Shown one piece after another: positions 1-9,134 of a stretch of DNA of 64,000 nt. The notes beneath the pieces are model-generated. The model did no database searches, was not told the DNA's origin, and worked only from the letters and a program-made list of their open reading frames with translations. Position 1 is the stretch's first letter, and each line of letters opens with the position of its first letter. Made by a program: the position numbers and the translations under genes. Source of the stretch: Planctomycetia bacterium (GTDB lineage Bacteria; Planctomycetota; Planctomycetia; Gemmatales; HRBIN36); the NCBI GenBank assembly GCA_016795155.1, contig JAEUIE010000015.1:1-64000 (forward strand). Direction: 5' to 3'.

Positions 1-65
1 TCCTCAGCCGGAAAGAGGTGACGAATCCGCTCATACTTCTCTTCGGATATCGAATGCCGTTCCAT
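1..65 (-). CDS. Transposase N-terminus, truncated by window edge
   Basis: An ATG at 63-65 on the minus strand is preceded by AGGAG at 8-base spacing and opens a frame that runs off the left edge. The 21 visible residues begin MERHSISEEKYERIRHLFP. This matches the general look of the N-terminus of IS5/IS4-type transposases, where a short helix with a (W/Y)ERI..L(L/F)P pattern precedes the helix-turn-helix. Inference: start of an insertion-sequence transposase whose upstream end lies somewhere in 66-138, just beyond the stop of the neighbouring aminotransferase. I could not identify a terminal inverted repeat. Too short to be certain. Confidence 0.45.
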   Translation of the reverse strand, partial: MERHSISEEKYERIRHLFPAE

Positions 66-138
66 GGCAGAATCTCCTGATTTGACAGAAGACCCTATAC
101 CTGATTACGCTGGCTTGCCTAGAGTATTTCCACACGCC

Positions 139-1242
139 CTAGTTCAGGCATTTCTGCATTGCACTGAGGAATTTCTCAACGTTCTGGATGGAGCTTCCAT
201 AGCCCATCAGGCCAATTCTCCAGATTTTGCCTTTGAGTGGTCCCAGACCGCCTCCGATTTCGATTCCATATTCATTCAGCAGTTTTTTCCTGATCGTCAA
301 ATCGTCGATGCCGGATGGTATTTCAACAGCGGTAAGGGCAGGCATCTGGCACGATTCATCGGTCAGCAACTTGAGCCCCAATTGCAGCAAGCCTGATTTT
401 AGAGCCTGCCAGTTCCGTTGATGCCTTTGCCAGCGAGTTTCCAAGCCTTCCTGCAGTACCAGCTTGAGTCCTTCATGCAGTGCATAGAAGGAAGTGATTG
501 GTGCGGTATGATGATAAGCTGGCGCAGAACTCCAGTATTTCATGAGTTCGAGGATATCGAGATAGTAACTCTGCACTGGTTGCTTGCGTTGTCTGACTTT
601 TGTAATGGCACGCTCATTCATGGAAACCGGCGCCAGTCCGGGTGGACAGCCGAGTCCTTTCTGACTGCCTGAATAAACTGCATCGATCTGCCATTCATCC
701 ACTTTCAGCGGTATCGTTGCCAGGCTGGTAACAGCATCAACTACGAGCAGGGTGTTATGAGTCTGGCACAGTCTGCCGAGGTCTTGCAAAGGTTGACAGG
801 CTCCGGTTGATGTTTCAGCATGGACGATGCCCATTACTTTGGGTTGGTATTGAGCGAGTGCCGATTGGATGGCTTCTTGGTCAAAGCTAGTTCCCCAAGT
901 GGCACGAACGACTTCGACATTAGCGCGGCTGCGTTTGGCGATATCACCCATGCGCTCGCCGAAAAAGCCTGCTGCACAGATGAGTACTTTATCGCCAGGT
1001 TCAATCAGGTTGGCGAAGACACATTCCATGCCCGCCATGCCGGTGCCGCTAACAGCTAAGGTGTGTTCATTCCGTGTTTGAAAAACTTTTCGGAGAGCAT
1101 CCTGTGTTTCCAACAGGATTTGCATGAACACGGGATCCAGATGCCCCAGCATCGGCTTCGATTGTGCTTGCAAAACATCAGGGTGTGGCTCACTGGGGCC
1201 TGGGCCAAGCAAGATGCGAACAGGAGGCTGAATACTCTTCAT
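139..1242 (-). CDS. PLP aminotransferase, alanine/serine-glyoxylate type
   Basis: Fold-type I PLP enzyme of class V, 367 residues, the usual length for the alanine-glyoxylate / serine-pyruvate aminotransferase family. The N-terminal LLGPGPSEPHPDVL, the AVSGTGMAGME phosphate-binding segment near 63-73, the cofactor aspartate D169 in LLVVDAV and the Schiff-base lysine K195 in SGSQKGLGCPPG are all present. It would transfer an amino group to glyoxylate or pyruvate in the cytoplasm; substrate choice cannot be read from sequence. The stop of the Gfo/Idh gene lies 12 bases upstream, so the two are probably co-transcribed. No clear Shine-Dalgarno precedes the ATG. A phosphonate or hydrogenase-linked relative is possible but less likely. 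Confidence 0.88.
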   Translation of the reverse strand: MKSIQPPVRILLGPGPSEPHPDVLQAQSKPMLGHLDPVFMQILLETQDALRKVFQTRNEHTLAVSGTGMAGMECVFANLIEPGDKVLICAAGFFGERMGDIAKRSRANVEVVRATWGTSFDQEAIQSALAQYQPKVMGIVHAETSTGACQPLQDLGRLCQTHNTLLVVDAVTSLATIPLKVDEWQIDAVYSGSQKGLGCPPGLAPVSMNERAITKVRQRKQPVQSYYLDILELMKYWSSAPAYHHTAPITSFYALHEGLKLVLQEGLETRWQRHQRNWQALKSGLLQLGLKLLTDESCQMPALTAVEIPSGIDDLTIRKKLLNEYGIEIGGGLGPLKGKIWRIGLMGYGSSIQNVEKFLSAMQKCLN

Positions 1243-1254
1243 AAGTTCTAATTT

Positions 1255-2544
1255 CTATAAGCTCCAACCCTGACGATAAGTTTTTCTGAGAAGCTTATCC
1301 ACTTCAGGCTGGCTGTTTTTCACCCAAGACGCTGATTGATCCCACTCAAGGGTTTTACCCGTGCGGTATGAGACCGTACCGAGCAGGACTGCCATGGATA
1401 ATGGACCGCTGTAATCGAATTGGCAAAGTGGCTGGCCGTTGCCTTTGATCGCTTCGCACCATTCGCGATGGTGTCCCTTCGTAGCAGGAATAGTCTGCTC
1501 GAGTTTAAGGTTGGCGAATTTGTCCTGTGGTAAGAGCAAATACTTGCCGTAATCGGCAAGAAGCATGCCTTCGGTGCCTACAAACAAGTTGCCAGCACCC
1601 CACTTTGGCATGCCTTCCTTATCGAATTGTGGTGGTCGTTTTCCACCATCGTACCACGTCAATGGAATCGGACTACCTCCGCAGGGTCTGGCAAATTGGT
1701 AACGGGCAATGACCCATGTGGGACAGCCGGTTCGGTGCACCGGTGAACCTTCAGCAGTTACCTGTAAAGGCATACTCAGCCCGAGTGCCCAGAATGGCAG
1801 ATCCATATGATGGCATGCCATATCACCAAAACAACCTGTACCAAACTTCCAGTATTTTCTCCAGTAGAACGGTACAAAACTGGGGTGATAGGCCTGCTCT
1901 TCAGCGGGCCCCAGCCACAAATCATAGTTCAAGCCGGGTGGAATTGCTGGCTTATCAGCGGGAAAATCCTCAGCGGCATAGCTTCCACCAACCCATGTGT
2001 GGACTTCCTGAATGGTTCCCAGTTTGCCACTTTGAACAATTTCTACCACTCGACGATAATTATCACCCGCATGGATTTGCGTTCCCATTTGGGTGACCAA
2101 CTTTCGCTTCCTGGCCTCGTTCATCAAAGCCTGAACTTCATGGATAGAGTGACAGAGAGGCTTTTCACAATAGACATGCTTGCCTTCCTTCATGGCTGCT
2201 ATGGCTATCGGGGCATGCGTATGATCCGGCGTGCAGACAGCAACAGCATCCACATCACGACGTGTAACAATTTCTCTGAAATCCTGACTGAAGAATGCCT
2301 GCGAATGAGTAGATCGTTCCTTCTTGACGCGATCGCTATCAACATCGCAAAGGGCAACGATGTTCTCGATTGCAGCCAGGTTGCCAAGACTGAACCCACC
2401 CTGCCCGCCTACGCCAATAATGGCAATACCAAGTTTCTGATTGGCTCCGGGAATGCGGGCATAACTCGAAGCGGAAAGGGTGAGAGATGAGATTCCTGCA
2501 AGAGATGCATGAAGAAAATCTCTTCGAGAGTGAGCGGTTTTCAT
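1255..2544 (-). CDS. Gfo/Idh/MocA oxidoreductase, Tat-exported
   Basis: NAD(P)-dependent oxidoreductase of 429 residues. The N-terminus has a twin-arginine signal (SRRDFLHASLAG, residues 7-18) with a hydrophobic stretch ending near residue 30, so the protein is likely exported folded with its cofactor. The Rossmann glycine motif GVGGQGG is at 44-50, and the family's hallmark EKP triplet is at 127-129, its lysine being catalytic. Such enzymes act on sugars and inositols; planctomycetes carry many exported copies with unknown substrates. The sugar isomerase gene lies 30 bases upstream and the aminotransferase 12 bases downstream, suggesting an operon for oxidation of a carbohydrate or glycine-type compound. 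Function beyond the family is inference. Confidence 0.9.
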   Translation of the reverse strand: MKTAHSRRDFLHASLAGISSLTLSASSYARIPGANQKLGIAIIGVGGQGGFSLGNLAAIENIVALCDVDSDRVKKERSTHSQAFFSQDFREIVTRRDVDAVAVCTPDHTHAPIAIAAMKEGKHVYCEKPLCHSIHEVQALMNEARKRKLVTQMGTQIHAGDNYRRVVEIVQSGKLGTIQEVHTWVGGSYAAEDFPADKPAIPPGLNYDLWLGPAEEQAYHPSFVPFYWRKYWKFGTGCFGDMACHHMDLPFWALGLSMPLQVTAEGSPVHRTGCPTWVIARYQFARPCGGSPIPLTWYDGGKRPPQFDKEGMPKWGAGNLFVGTEGMLLADYGKYLLLPQDKFANLKLEQTIPATKGHHREWCEAIKGNGQPLCQFDYSGPLSMAVLLGTVSYRTGKTLEWDQSASWVKNSQPEVDKLLRKTYRQGWSL

Positions 2545-2574
2545 ATGACGTGGCCTGAGTGAATCCTGGTGGTT

Positions 2575-3396
2575 TTACTGATTGGCCTGTTTCATTACTT
2601 CAAAACAGGCAGCGACATCATCGTAAGGATTGGCTGGGTTGGCTTCATACTCCAGGCTGACCATGTATTTGAAATTGACATCGCGGAGTGCCTGGAAAAC
2701 CGATTTGACGTCAAGAACTCCCTTGCCGCAGATAACATCAGTCTTGCGCTGATTGTCGTGGTCTTTCAGGTGAACGCCAAAGTTTCGGGCGCCCATGGTT
2801 CGAATTTCTGCAGCGGGGTCCAGATGATGTCCCATTTGTGCTGAGCGAATCAGGTGGCCGGTATCAAGACAGGAGCCAATTAATGGATGGTGATCCTTCA
2901 CTGCCTTCATAATGATCTCAGCAGAATACCAGCGGTGCATTTTGTTACCGCCGACGGGGCCATGAGGATGAATGGCAATTGCGATTTTGTATTCTTCGCA
3001 TAGTTTATCCAGATTGTCGAAGGCATCGGGATCAGGATCAGCACTGAGCACCTTGATGCCAAGAGATTTTGCAAATTCAAAGAGCTTGCGATTCTGTTCA
3101 ATGTCCTTGGTGAACCTCTGAACGCCAAACGCTGCAGGCTTCACCTGGTATTCATTGCAAAGTTTCAGAACGGTCTTCAACTGTTCTGGAGTACTATTCA
3201 GGGGGATATGGTTGTTGAAAAACTCAGCATGTCCTATTCCCAGTTTCTGCATGAACTGCAGGGTGCGTTCAAGATTGAAGTTGCGGAAAGTATAGCTTTG
3301 CAAACCCAGTGTAACAGGCTTAGCCTGGGCATTGGCATACAGGTAACCTGAGGTAAATAAGCTGGCCATGCTGGCCAAAAACGTGCGACGATTCAT
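2575..3396 (-). CDS. Exported sugar phosphate isomerase/epimerase (TIM barrel)
   Basis: Protein of 273 residues in the xylose-isomerase-like TIM-barrel (AP endonuclease 2) family. I chose the ATG at 3394-3396 because it places NRRTFLASMASLF, a twin-arginine-like signal, at the very N-terminus; an upstream ATG at 3435 would add 13 residues before it. Barrel landmarks are LGLQSYTFR after the signal, GIGHAEFF, AIHPHG, GSCLDTGHL and YMVSLEYE near the end, where metal-binding Glu, Asp and His residues normally sit. It is the first gene of the run into the Gfo/Idh oxidoreductase 30 bases downstream, a very common planctomycete pairing. The substrate is unknown. Confidence 0.85.
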   Translation of the reverse strand: MNRRTFLASMASLFTSGYLYANAQAKPVTLGLQSYTFRNFNLERTLQFMQKLGIGHAEFFNNHIPLNSTPEQLKTVLKLCNEYQVKPAAFGVQRFTKDIEQNRKLFEFAKSLGIKVLSADPDPDAFDNLDKLCEEYKIAIAIHPHGPVGGNKMHRWYSAEIIMKAVKDHHPLIGSCLDTGHLIRSAQMGHHLDPAAEIRTMGARNFGVHLKDHDNQRKTDVICGKGVLDVKSVFQALRDVNFKYMVSLEYEANPANPYDDVAACFEVMKQANQ

Positions 3397-3483
3397 TATC
3401 AATTCCAGGTAGGAAAATCTGGTAGGAATGTGCAAGCCTCTACAGCATAATTATCTCGTCAGACAATTGCCAACCTTTTCCCG

Positions 3484-3675
3484 TCATCTCATGAAATAAA
3501 CCAGGGCAAGACCGAAAAGACAGAGAATAGAAAACATCATCATCTCGATGAATGCTGCACCGAGCGACATGCCGAGCGTAATCATTACTGTTGGCACACC
3601 GATGATCAGAAGAAGAACAATCCAGATGGGAACAGGCTTGCGTTCATGTTGTGATTGGCTGGTTGTTGGTTTCAT
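3484..3675 (-). CDS. Small two-helix membrane protein, unknown
   Basis: A 63-residue frame with a polar, basic N-terminus (MKPTTSQSQHERKPV) followed by two hydrophobic helices at about residues 16-36 and 38-61, ending VYFMR. The arrangement looks like a genuine small inner-membrane protein, but no family is recognised and no Shine-Dalgarno is visible before the ATG. It lies downstream of the terminator of the S9 peptidase gene and upstream of the sugar isomerase, with about 90 bases to the latter. It could be expressed from its own promoter or be a weak annotation. Confidence 0.45.
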   Translation of the reverse strand: MKPTTSQSQHERKPVPIWIVLLLIIGVPTVMITLGMSLGAAFIEMMMFSILCLFGLALVYFMR

Positions 3676-3700
3676 TCTAATGTTTTAAGAACACGATGTG

Positions 3701-3733
3701 AAAAACAAATAACCCCGGAATGGTTCCGGGGTT
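3701..3733 (-). terminator. Rho-independent terminator of the S9 peptidase gene
   Basis: A perfect 10-base-pair stem (AACCCCGGAA at 3711-3720 with TTCCGGGGTT at 3724-3733) closes a 3-base loop. On the minus strand it is followed directly by ATTTGTTTTT (3710-3701). It begins 13 bases after the stop of the S9 peptidase gene on the same strand, as expected of an intrinsic terminator. Confidence 0.85.
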
Positions 3734-3746
3734 GTTTGCATCATTT

Positions 3747-5690
3747 TTACTTAACTGTAGCTGAATGTCCCTGCATGGTTCCCATCTCTTCGGCCCTGCC
3801 ACCCAGATGTTCGTAGAGAAACTTCTCGGTGATGGCAAAGAAATGCAGACTGTTTTCAGGTCGTGCAAAGCCATGACCTTCATCAGCATAGATGACATAC
3901 TGAACAGGGAGTCCAGCTTTCTTCATGGCATCATAAATCTGATCGCTTTCGGCTTGCTTGACACGAGGATCATTCTTGCCTTGACCGATCAGCAGTGGAG
4001 CTTTGATGCGATCCACCTTGTAGAGCGGGGAACGTTCCCTCAGGAAAGACTCTTCGGTTGCCAGATCGCCAACTCGCTTAGTGAAAATGGCTTTCATGGG
4101 TGCCCAGTAAGGCGGGATGGAATTCAGCAGAGTAATGATGTTGCTGGGGCCAACAATATCGACACCACAGGCAAATACGTCTGGTGTAGAGGTCAGTCCC
4201 ACCAGAGTGGCATAACCTCCATAGGAACCACCCATGATGGCGACCTTCTTCGGATTTGCATAACCCTTGTTTACGACCCAATCAACGCCGTCAATCAGGT
4301 CCTGATGCATTTTGCCAGCCCATTCGCGATTGCCGGCATTCAGGAATTGCTTGCCGTAGCCGGTTGAGCCACGGAAATTGACCTGCAGAACTGCATAGCC
4401 TCGATTAGCCAGGAATTGCACGAGGCCGCTGTATCCCCAGCTATCTCGTGCCCAGGGGCCGCCATGCACCAGAAGCACCGTTGGCAGGTTTTTGGGTTCC
4501 ACACCTATAGGTAATGTCAGATATCCACGAATCAACAATCCATCTTTTGCCTTGTATTCAATTGGTTCCATGCGGGCAAGTTTAACTTTCTCCAGTTTGC
4601 TGTTGTTGCTGTAGAGATAAGTAGCCTTTTTATTGGCTCGATCATAGAGATAAGCCGTTGCAGGACCATCATCTGCATCGTAAGAGACAATCCAAGTCTG
4701 ATCATCTACTGTAGTGCTGGTGATATCAAAATCGCCTCGTCGAACCGATGCGAGGTACTTGAAGTCTTCCGCTACGCTCTGGTCAAGAATTGTCCATTCC
4801 GTCTTTGCTTTTTCGAATGCGACAGCCAATGGGATTTTTCTTTTACGATCACTGAAAGCATTGCTCACGTCAAACTCAGGATCTTCTGCAATGACTTCTT
4901 CTTTGCCGCTAGCGATATCCAGCTTCAGAAGTCGGGCAGTGTTGGCATTGTGATTAGCGATTATCCACAATGCTTTGCCATCTTCAGTGAAGGCGATAGG
5001 AGCCCCCTGCTCTTCTGAAGGCCAGGATTTCAGAGGTCTCCAGGCATCCTTCTCCTGGTCTTTAACCATCAATGTCTGCACGCCATCGTTGGCGCCCATC
5101 GTCATGCCGGCACGAGGCTTCATGTTCGGATCGAGTACATACCCGAGCACATTTCCTGGATTTTTTTCAATCAATTCCATCTGGTTGGTAGCCAGGTCCA
5201 GTTTGTGCAGATCGAAAACTCGTTTGTCCCGTTGATTCATGGACAGCACGATGGTAGTGGGGAACTTTTCTTCAAGAAAAATATTCTGAACGCGGACACC
5301 ATCGAAGGGGGTGATATCAGTTGATTTCCCGGTTTCCAGTTCAACCTTGTGCAAGTGAAAATTCTCATCTCCTCCTGTGTCCTGGAGATAAAGAACATGT
5401 TTGTTGTCGAATGCCCAGAAGTAACGTCGGATGCCGCGTTTAGGGTCGTTGGTGATCTTGCGAGCATCATCCTTATCACGTGATCTGACCCAGACTTGTA
5501 GAACATTTTTGTCATCAGGAGCCAGGTAAGAGAGATGCTTGCCATCAGGTGAAATTTGTGTTCCGGCACGTTCTGGATTCCCGAATAACACCTCTCGCGG
5601 AATCAGTGGTGGTAACTTATCCTCAGCTTGAATATCATTTGACATCAATCCGATTCCAACGAGTGATAACAGGAGAATGGGCCATTTCAT
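3747..5690 (-). CDS. Exported S9 family peptidase (prolyl oligopeptidase type)
   Basis: Serine peptidase of 647 residues. A signal peptide (MKWPILLLSLVGIGLM, cleavage likely after IQA near residue 22) points to the periplasm. Residues 30-370 form the beta-propeller of the family, with repeated blades such as GKHLSYLAPDDKNVLQVWV. The alpha/beta hydrolase domain follows, with the nucleophile Ser489 in GGSYGG, Asp574 in GKNDPRV and His606 in DEGHGFA, so the catalytic triad is intact. It should trim short peptides, acylaminoacyl- or dipeptidyl-peptidase style. AAGGA sits 6 bases before the ATG. A strong terminator follows the stop, so it is transcribed alone. Confidence 0.93.
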   Translation of the reverse strand: MKWPILLLSLVGIGLMSNDIQAEDKLPPLIPREVLFGNPERAGTQISPDGKHLSYLAPDDKNVLQVWVRSRDKDDARKITNDPKRGIRRYFWAFDNKHVLYLQDTGGDENFHLHKVELETGKSTDITPFDGVRVQNIFLEEKFPTTIVLSMNQRDKRVFDLHKLDLATNQMELIEKNPGNVLGYVLDPNMKPRAGMTMGANDGVQTLMVKDQEKDAWRPLKSWPSEEQGAPIAFTEDGKALWIIANHNANTARLLKLDIASGKEEVIAEDPEFDVSNAFSDRKRKIPLAVAFEKAKTEWTILDQSVAEDFKYLASVRRGDFDITSTTVDDQTWIVSYDADDGPATAYLYDRANKKATYLYSNNSKLEKVKLARMEPIEYKAKDGLLIRGYLTLPIGVEPKNLPTVLLVHGGPWARDSWGYSGLVQFLANRGYAVLQVNFRGSTGYGKQFLNAGNREWAGKMHQDLIDGVDWVVNKGYANPKKVAIMGGSYGGYATLVGLTSTPDVFACGVDIVGPSNIITLLNSIPPYWAPMKAIFTKRVGDLATEESFLRERSPLYKVDRIKAPLLIGQGKNDPRVKQAESDQIYDAMKKAGLPVQYVIYADEGHGFARPENSLHFFAITEKFLYEHLGGRAEEMGTMQGHSATVK

Positions 5691-5814
5691 GAGGATTCCT
5701 TTATGTTAAGGTTTAATCAGGATTCGCGCAATTCGTTCCCTCATTCGATCGCTTACGATGTTTTTAGCGATTATGGTGCATTATTTAATACCTTTCACTG
5801 TATATTGCGGTTTC

Positions 5815-7083
5815 ATGATAAACAAAATTAATAACTATCTACGCTCACGTCTTCAGCCTGGCTTTCTGGCAATGATTGCTGGGTGCATCATTCTCGTTGG
5901 AGTGACATTGGCTGCTATCAGCTTTTCCACTTCGCATGAAGGTACCTCGGCGGTGGGCATTCCCTGGGGCGCTGATTTCGCAGGGTTCTATGTTGCTGCA
6001 CAGCTTCTGAGCGAAGGCCATGTAGACAGGCTCTATGATCGTGAGTTACATGCAACCTATTATCATCGCCTGTTTCCCAAGATACCAGCCGATGAAGTCA
6101 TTCCGTATGTGCACCCTCCATTTGTTGCCTCATTTTTTCGAAGTTTGGTCTGGCTGGAATACGATTATGCCGCACTCATCTGGCTGATCATATCTCTTGT
6201 GCTTTACCTCACTGGTTTGAGAACCATGCTGCTGGCATGTCCAAAACTGAAAAGCAGAGACTACTGGCTTGTTATCCTTCTGGCCCTTTCGTTCGAGCCG
6301 TTCCTGTTTGAATGCTGGCTGGGAGGCCAGTTATCAGCCATTGCATTCTTGAGCTATGCACTAACATTTGTTTTCTATCAGCGCAATCGACCGGTACTTG
6401 CCGGAATTGCTCTTGGGATATGTTTCTACAAGCCAACGATGGTGATCCTGATCATTCCGTTGTTATTGGTTGCGCGTCAGTGGAAAGTCCTGCTGGGAAT
6501 GACCATTACCGGTTCGGTGTTACTCATCTTCTCATTGATGACGACAGGTTGGGATGCAAATACAGGTTACGTTCAGGTGCTGCTGGAGTTCCGTCAATCG
6601 ACATCCTCCAAAGAACAATTAGCTATCAGAATATGGAAGTATGTTGATTTCAATCACTTCTATCGACTGCTGCTTGGTGCAACAATGTATCAGCGCGTTG
6701 CATTCGTAGTGACATCAGTCATCATCTCGTTGGTTCTTTTGCTGCCCGGCTGGTGGAATTGGAAAACACATATTGAAGAGCGGCGCAAGTTATGGGCGGT
6801 TACTCTGTTTCTGATTCCCGTGATCAATCTGTATGTAGGCGTGTATGACTCAATTCTGGGAGTGCTGGCTGTCATCATTGTTACTGAATGGATTCTGGAA
6901 CAAAGCCAGGAACCAGCAGGGTTGCTGTTCCGGACAAGCTGGGCCTATTGGCTGTTGGCACTGGCTGTGGCACCCTGGTTCAGTCAATATCTGGCAAAGT
7001 CAGCAGGTTTGCAGGTTTACACGTTGTTATTGTTACTTCTCGCAGTGCATGCATGGCGTATCAGAAAATCACTGTCTAGCTGA
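5815..7083 (+). CDS. GT87-type polytopic membrane protein (DUF2029)
   Basis: Integral membrane protein of 422 residues with about ten hydrophobic helices, resembling the GT-C fold glycosyltransferase 87 family that uses polyprenyl-phosphate mannose as donor. The first external loop holds GADFAGFYVAAQLLSEG and, further on, YVHPPF, matching the conserved acidic and aromatic loop of this family; GICFYKPTM lies midway. I chose the ATG at 5815, giving a short basic tail before the first helix; an in-frame ATG at 5758 would add a further hydrophobic stretch, and neither has a good Shine-Dalgarno. It is divergent from the S9 peptidase gene and overlaps the end of the convergent agmatine deiminase gene by 8 bases. 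Substrate unknown. Confidence 0.75.
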   Translation: MINKINNYLRSRLQPGFLAMIAGCIILVGVTLAAISFSTSHEGTSAVGIPWGADFAGFYVAAQLLSEGHVDRLYDRELHATYYHRLFPKIPADEVIPYVHPPFVASFFRSLVWLEYDYAALIWLIISLVLYLTGLRTMLLACPKLKSRDYWLVILLALSFEPFLFECWLGGQLSAIAFLSYALTFVFYQRNRPVLAGIALGICFYKPTMVILIIPLLLVARQWKVLLGMTITGSVLLIFSLMTTGWDANTGYVQVLLEFRQSTSSKEQLAIRIWKYVDFNHFYRLLLGATMYQRVAFVVTSVIISLVLLLPGWWNWKTHIEERRKLWAVTLFLIPVINLYVGVYDSILGVLAVIIVTEWILEQSQEPAGLLFRTSWAYWLLALAVAPWFSQYLAKSAGLQVYTLLLLLLAVHAWRIRKSLSS

Positions 7084-8098
7084 CAGCAGGTTGCTGCATC
7101 GTCATGCAATGTAGAGTCCCCAATCCCCAGACAAGATCGCCACAGTAAATTCCGACCACTTCACGATCTGGAAAACAGTGCGCCAGCGTGTTCAATGCAT
7201 GTCGGTCAGCGGGATCGTTGAATACAGGAACAAAGACCGTTTTGTTGGCGATCAGGAAGTTGGCGTAACTGGCAGGAAGCCGTTGGTTATCGAAAATGAT
7301 GGGTGCAGGCATTGGCAGCGTAATGACGTCCAGCGGTTTGCCTTCTTGCGATTTAATGGACCGAAGAATTTCGACGTTTTCCCTGGTTGCTTCATGATTG
7401 ATATCGCCCGCGTCTGACTCATACACGCAAACGACCGTGTTCCTGTTCACAAAACGTGCCAGGTCATCCACATGGCCATGCGTATCGTCGCCAGCGATGC
7501 CCTTATTGAGCCATATGGTTTGATGGATTCCGAGGTGTTTGCGAAAGATGGTTTCGTAGTCTGACTGGCTGCAACCTGGATTGCGGCATTGAACGTCACT
7601 CAGCAGGCACTCGCGGGTCGTCAGCAACATGCCGTTGCCATTGCCATCAATGCCGCCGCCTTCCAGTACTATTCTTCGGTTCTGATGTTGGGGAAACTCC
7701 TTGTCGCCATCAATGATCAAAGTGCCAGCTTCTTCATCGGCTTGCCAGTTGTCATATTTGGCCCAAGCGTTGAATTGCCATTTCACCGCAAGTGGCAGGC
7801 TGTTGTCCTGCACCCAGATGGGACAATAGTCGCGAGTCCAGACACGGTCGGTTGGAAAATCATGAAGTGAGAACTGATCGGGCGTCAGTCCAGTTCGTTC
7901 AAACAATTTCAGCATGTCAGGGCGCAAGTCTTTCGCTGCGATGATGTGAAGATGCTCGACACGGGCCACCTTGGTGAGAAAATCGGCATAAACCCATGGA
8001 ATCGGACCGAATCTCTCAGGCCAATCTGCTTCATGATGAGGCCAGGCAACCCAGATGCCCTGATGCTCTTCCCATTCTGCAGGCCAACGTCTGCTCAT
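7076..8098 (-). CDS. aguA: Agmatine deiminase
   Basis: Porphyromonas-type peptidyl-arginine deiminase family enzyme, 340 residues, hydrolysing agmatine to N-carbamoylputrescine and ammonia in the cytoplasm. Diagnostic segments are WTRDYCPIWV (residues 87-96), LEGGGIDGNG (145-154), the catalytic His209 in THGHVDDLARF and the nucleophilic Cys331 in GLGTLHCMTMQQ near the C-terminus. The start codon overlaps the stop of the N-carbamoylputrescine amidase gene in an ATGA, so translation is probably coupled. Together the two genes encode the arginine-decarboxylase-dependent route to putrescine. The 3' end overlaps the convergent GT87 gene by 8 bases. Confidence 0.94.
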   Translation of the reverse strand: MSRRWPAEWEEHQGIWVAWPHHEADWPERFGPIPWVYADFLTKVARVEHLHIIAAKDLRPDMLKLFERTGLTPDQFSLHDFPTDRVWTRDYCPIWVQDNSLPLAVKWQFNAWAKYDNWQADEEAGTLIIDGDKEFPQHQNRRIVLEGGGIDGNGNGMLLTTRECLLSDVQCRNPGCSQSDYETIFRKHLGIHQTIWLNKGIAGDDTHGHVDDLARFVNRNTVVCVYESDAGDINHEATRENVEILRSIKSQEGKPLDVITLPMPAPIIFDNQRLPASYANFLIANKTVFVPVFNDPADRHALNTLAHCFPDREVVGIYCGDLVWGLGTLHCMTMQQPAVS

Positions 8099-8985
8099 TT
8101 TTCATCTCCTTCGTGTGCACGCTGCGTGATGCCTCCATATGCATCGATGCGTCTGTCGCGGAGGAATGGCCAATGTTGCCTGGTAGTTTCTGCTATGGCC
8201 GGGTCACATTTCACGAGTATGACTTCTTCTTTGTCATTACTGGCACGGTGAAGTAGTCTACCGAAGGGATCGTAAACGAATGAGCCGCCCCAGAACTCAA
8301 TGCCACCGTTTATGGGGCCTTCGTGCCCAACCCGATTGACCGCAGCGACGTAACACCCGTTTGCAATGGCGTGCCCGCGCTGAATGCCTTCCCAGGCCCC
8401 TTGCTGGGCTTCGCCAAACTCAGCTTTCTCGGAAGGATGCCAGCCGATGGCTGTTGGATAAACGAGTATGTCTGCACCCTGCAAGGCAGTCAGGCGTGCT
8501 GCTTCAGGATACCATTGATCCCAGCAGACCAGAGTTCCAATATTGGCGTGCCGAGTATTGAACGACTTGAACCCAAGATCACCCGGGGTGAAATAAAACT
8601 TTTCCAGGTAGAGCGGATCATCAGGGATGTGCATTTTGCGATACTTGCCAAGGTACGTCCCATCAGCATCCAGCACCATGGCGGTATTGTGATAGATGCC
8701 ACTCATGCGTCTTTCAAAGAGAGACCCGACAATGCTCATGCCCGTTTCGCGGGCTATCTTGCTCAGAGTTTCGGTGGTGGGGCCTGGTACCGGTTCACTC
8801 CATTCATAAAATCGGTGCTCTTCAGTCTGGCAGAAATATGGACCCAGGAAGAGTTCTGGAAGAATTGCAACCTGGGCGCCTTGTTTGGCTGCTGTTCTCA
8901 ACATGACTGATGCATGCTGCAGATTCTCAGTAGCTGACCGGTTGCAGCTCATCTGTATCAAGCCAAGTATAAATGGTTTTCTCAT
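8095..8985 (-). CDS. aguB: N-carbamoylputrescine amidase (nitrilase family)
   Basis: Carbon-nitrogen hydrolase of 296 residues converting N-carbamoylputrescine to putrescine, CO2 and ammonia. The Glu-Lys-Cys triad is visible: Glu44 in LPELFLGPYF, Lys117 in KYRKMHIPDDP and Cys154 in TLVCWDQWYPEAAR. The KMHIPDDP and GIQRGHAIANGCYVAAVNRVG segments are characteristic of the AguB/plant NLP1 subgroup rather than of beta-ureidopropionase. It is the first gene of a two-gene operon and overlaps aguA by 4 bases. About 149 bases separate it from uvrA upstream; that gap shows no recognisable element. Confidence 0.93.
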   Translation of the reverse strand: MRKPFILGLIQMSCNRSATENLQHASVMLRTAAKQGAQVAILPELFLGPYFCQTEEHRFYEWSEPVPGPTTETLSKIARETGMSIVGSLFERRMSGIYHNTAMVLDADGTYLGKYRKMHIPDDPLYLEKFYFTPGDLGFKSFNTRHANIGTLVCWDQWYPEAARLTALQGADILVYPTAIGWHPSEKAEFGEAQQGAWEGIQRGHAIANGCYVAAVNRVGHEGPINGGIEFWGGSFVYDPFGRLLHRASNDKEEVILVKCDPAIAETTRQHWPFLRDRRIDAYGGITQRAHEGDEK

Positions 8986-9134
8986 GATGATCGTTTGCCT
9001 CGGGAGACACCCAACAAGTCTGGCTTAATCTTATACAGAAAGACGCTAAGAAATGCAGGGATTGCTCATCTCGATGAATAAATCTTTGCGAAACAGCAGG
9101 ATTCCATCTGGTCAGTAAACGGCCCAGATCATCG

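Noticed and set aside
64-396. Plus-strand frame of 110 codons at the left end.
   Set aside because: It lies antisense to the well-supported aminotransferase, has no recognisable domain, and has no ribosome site better than the minus-strand start; treated as a shadow.
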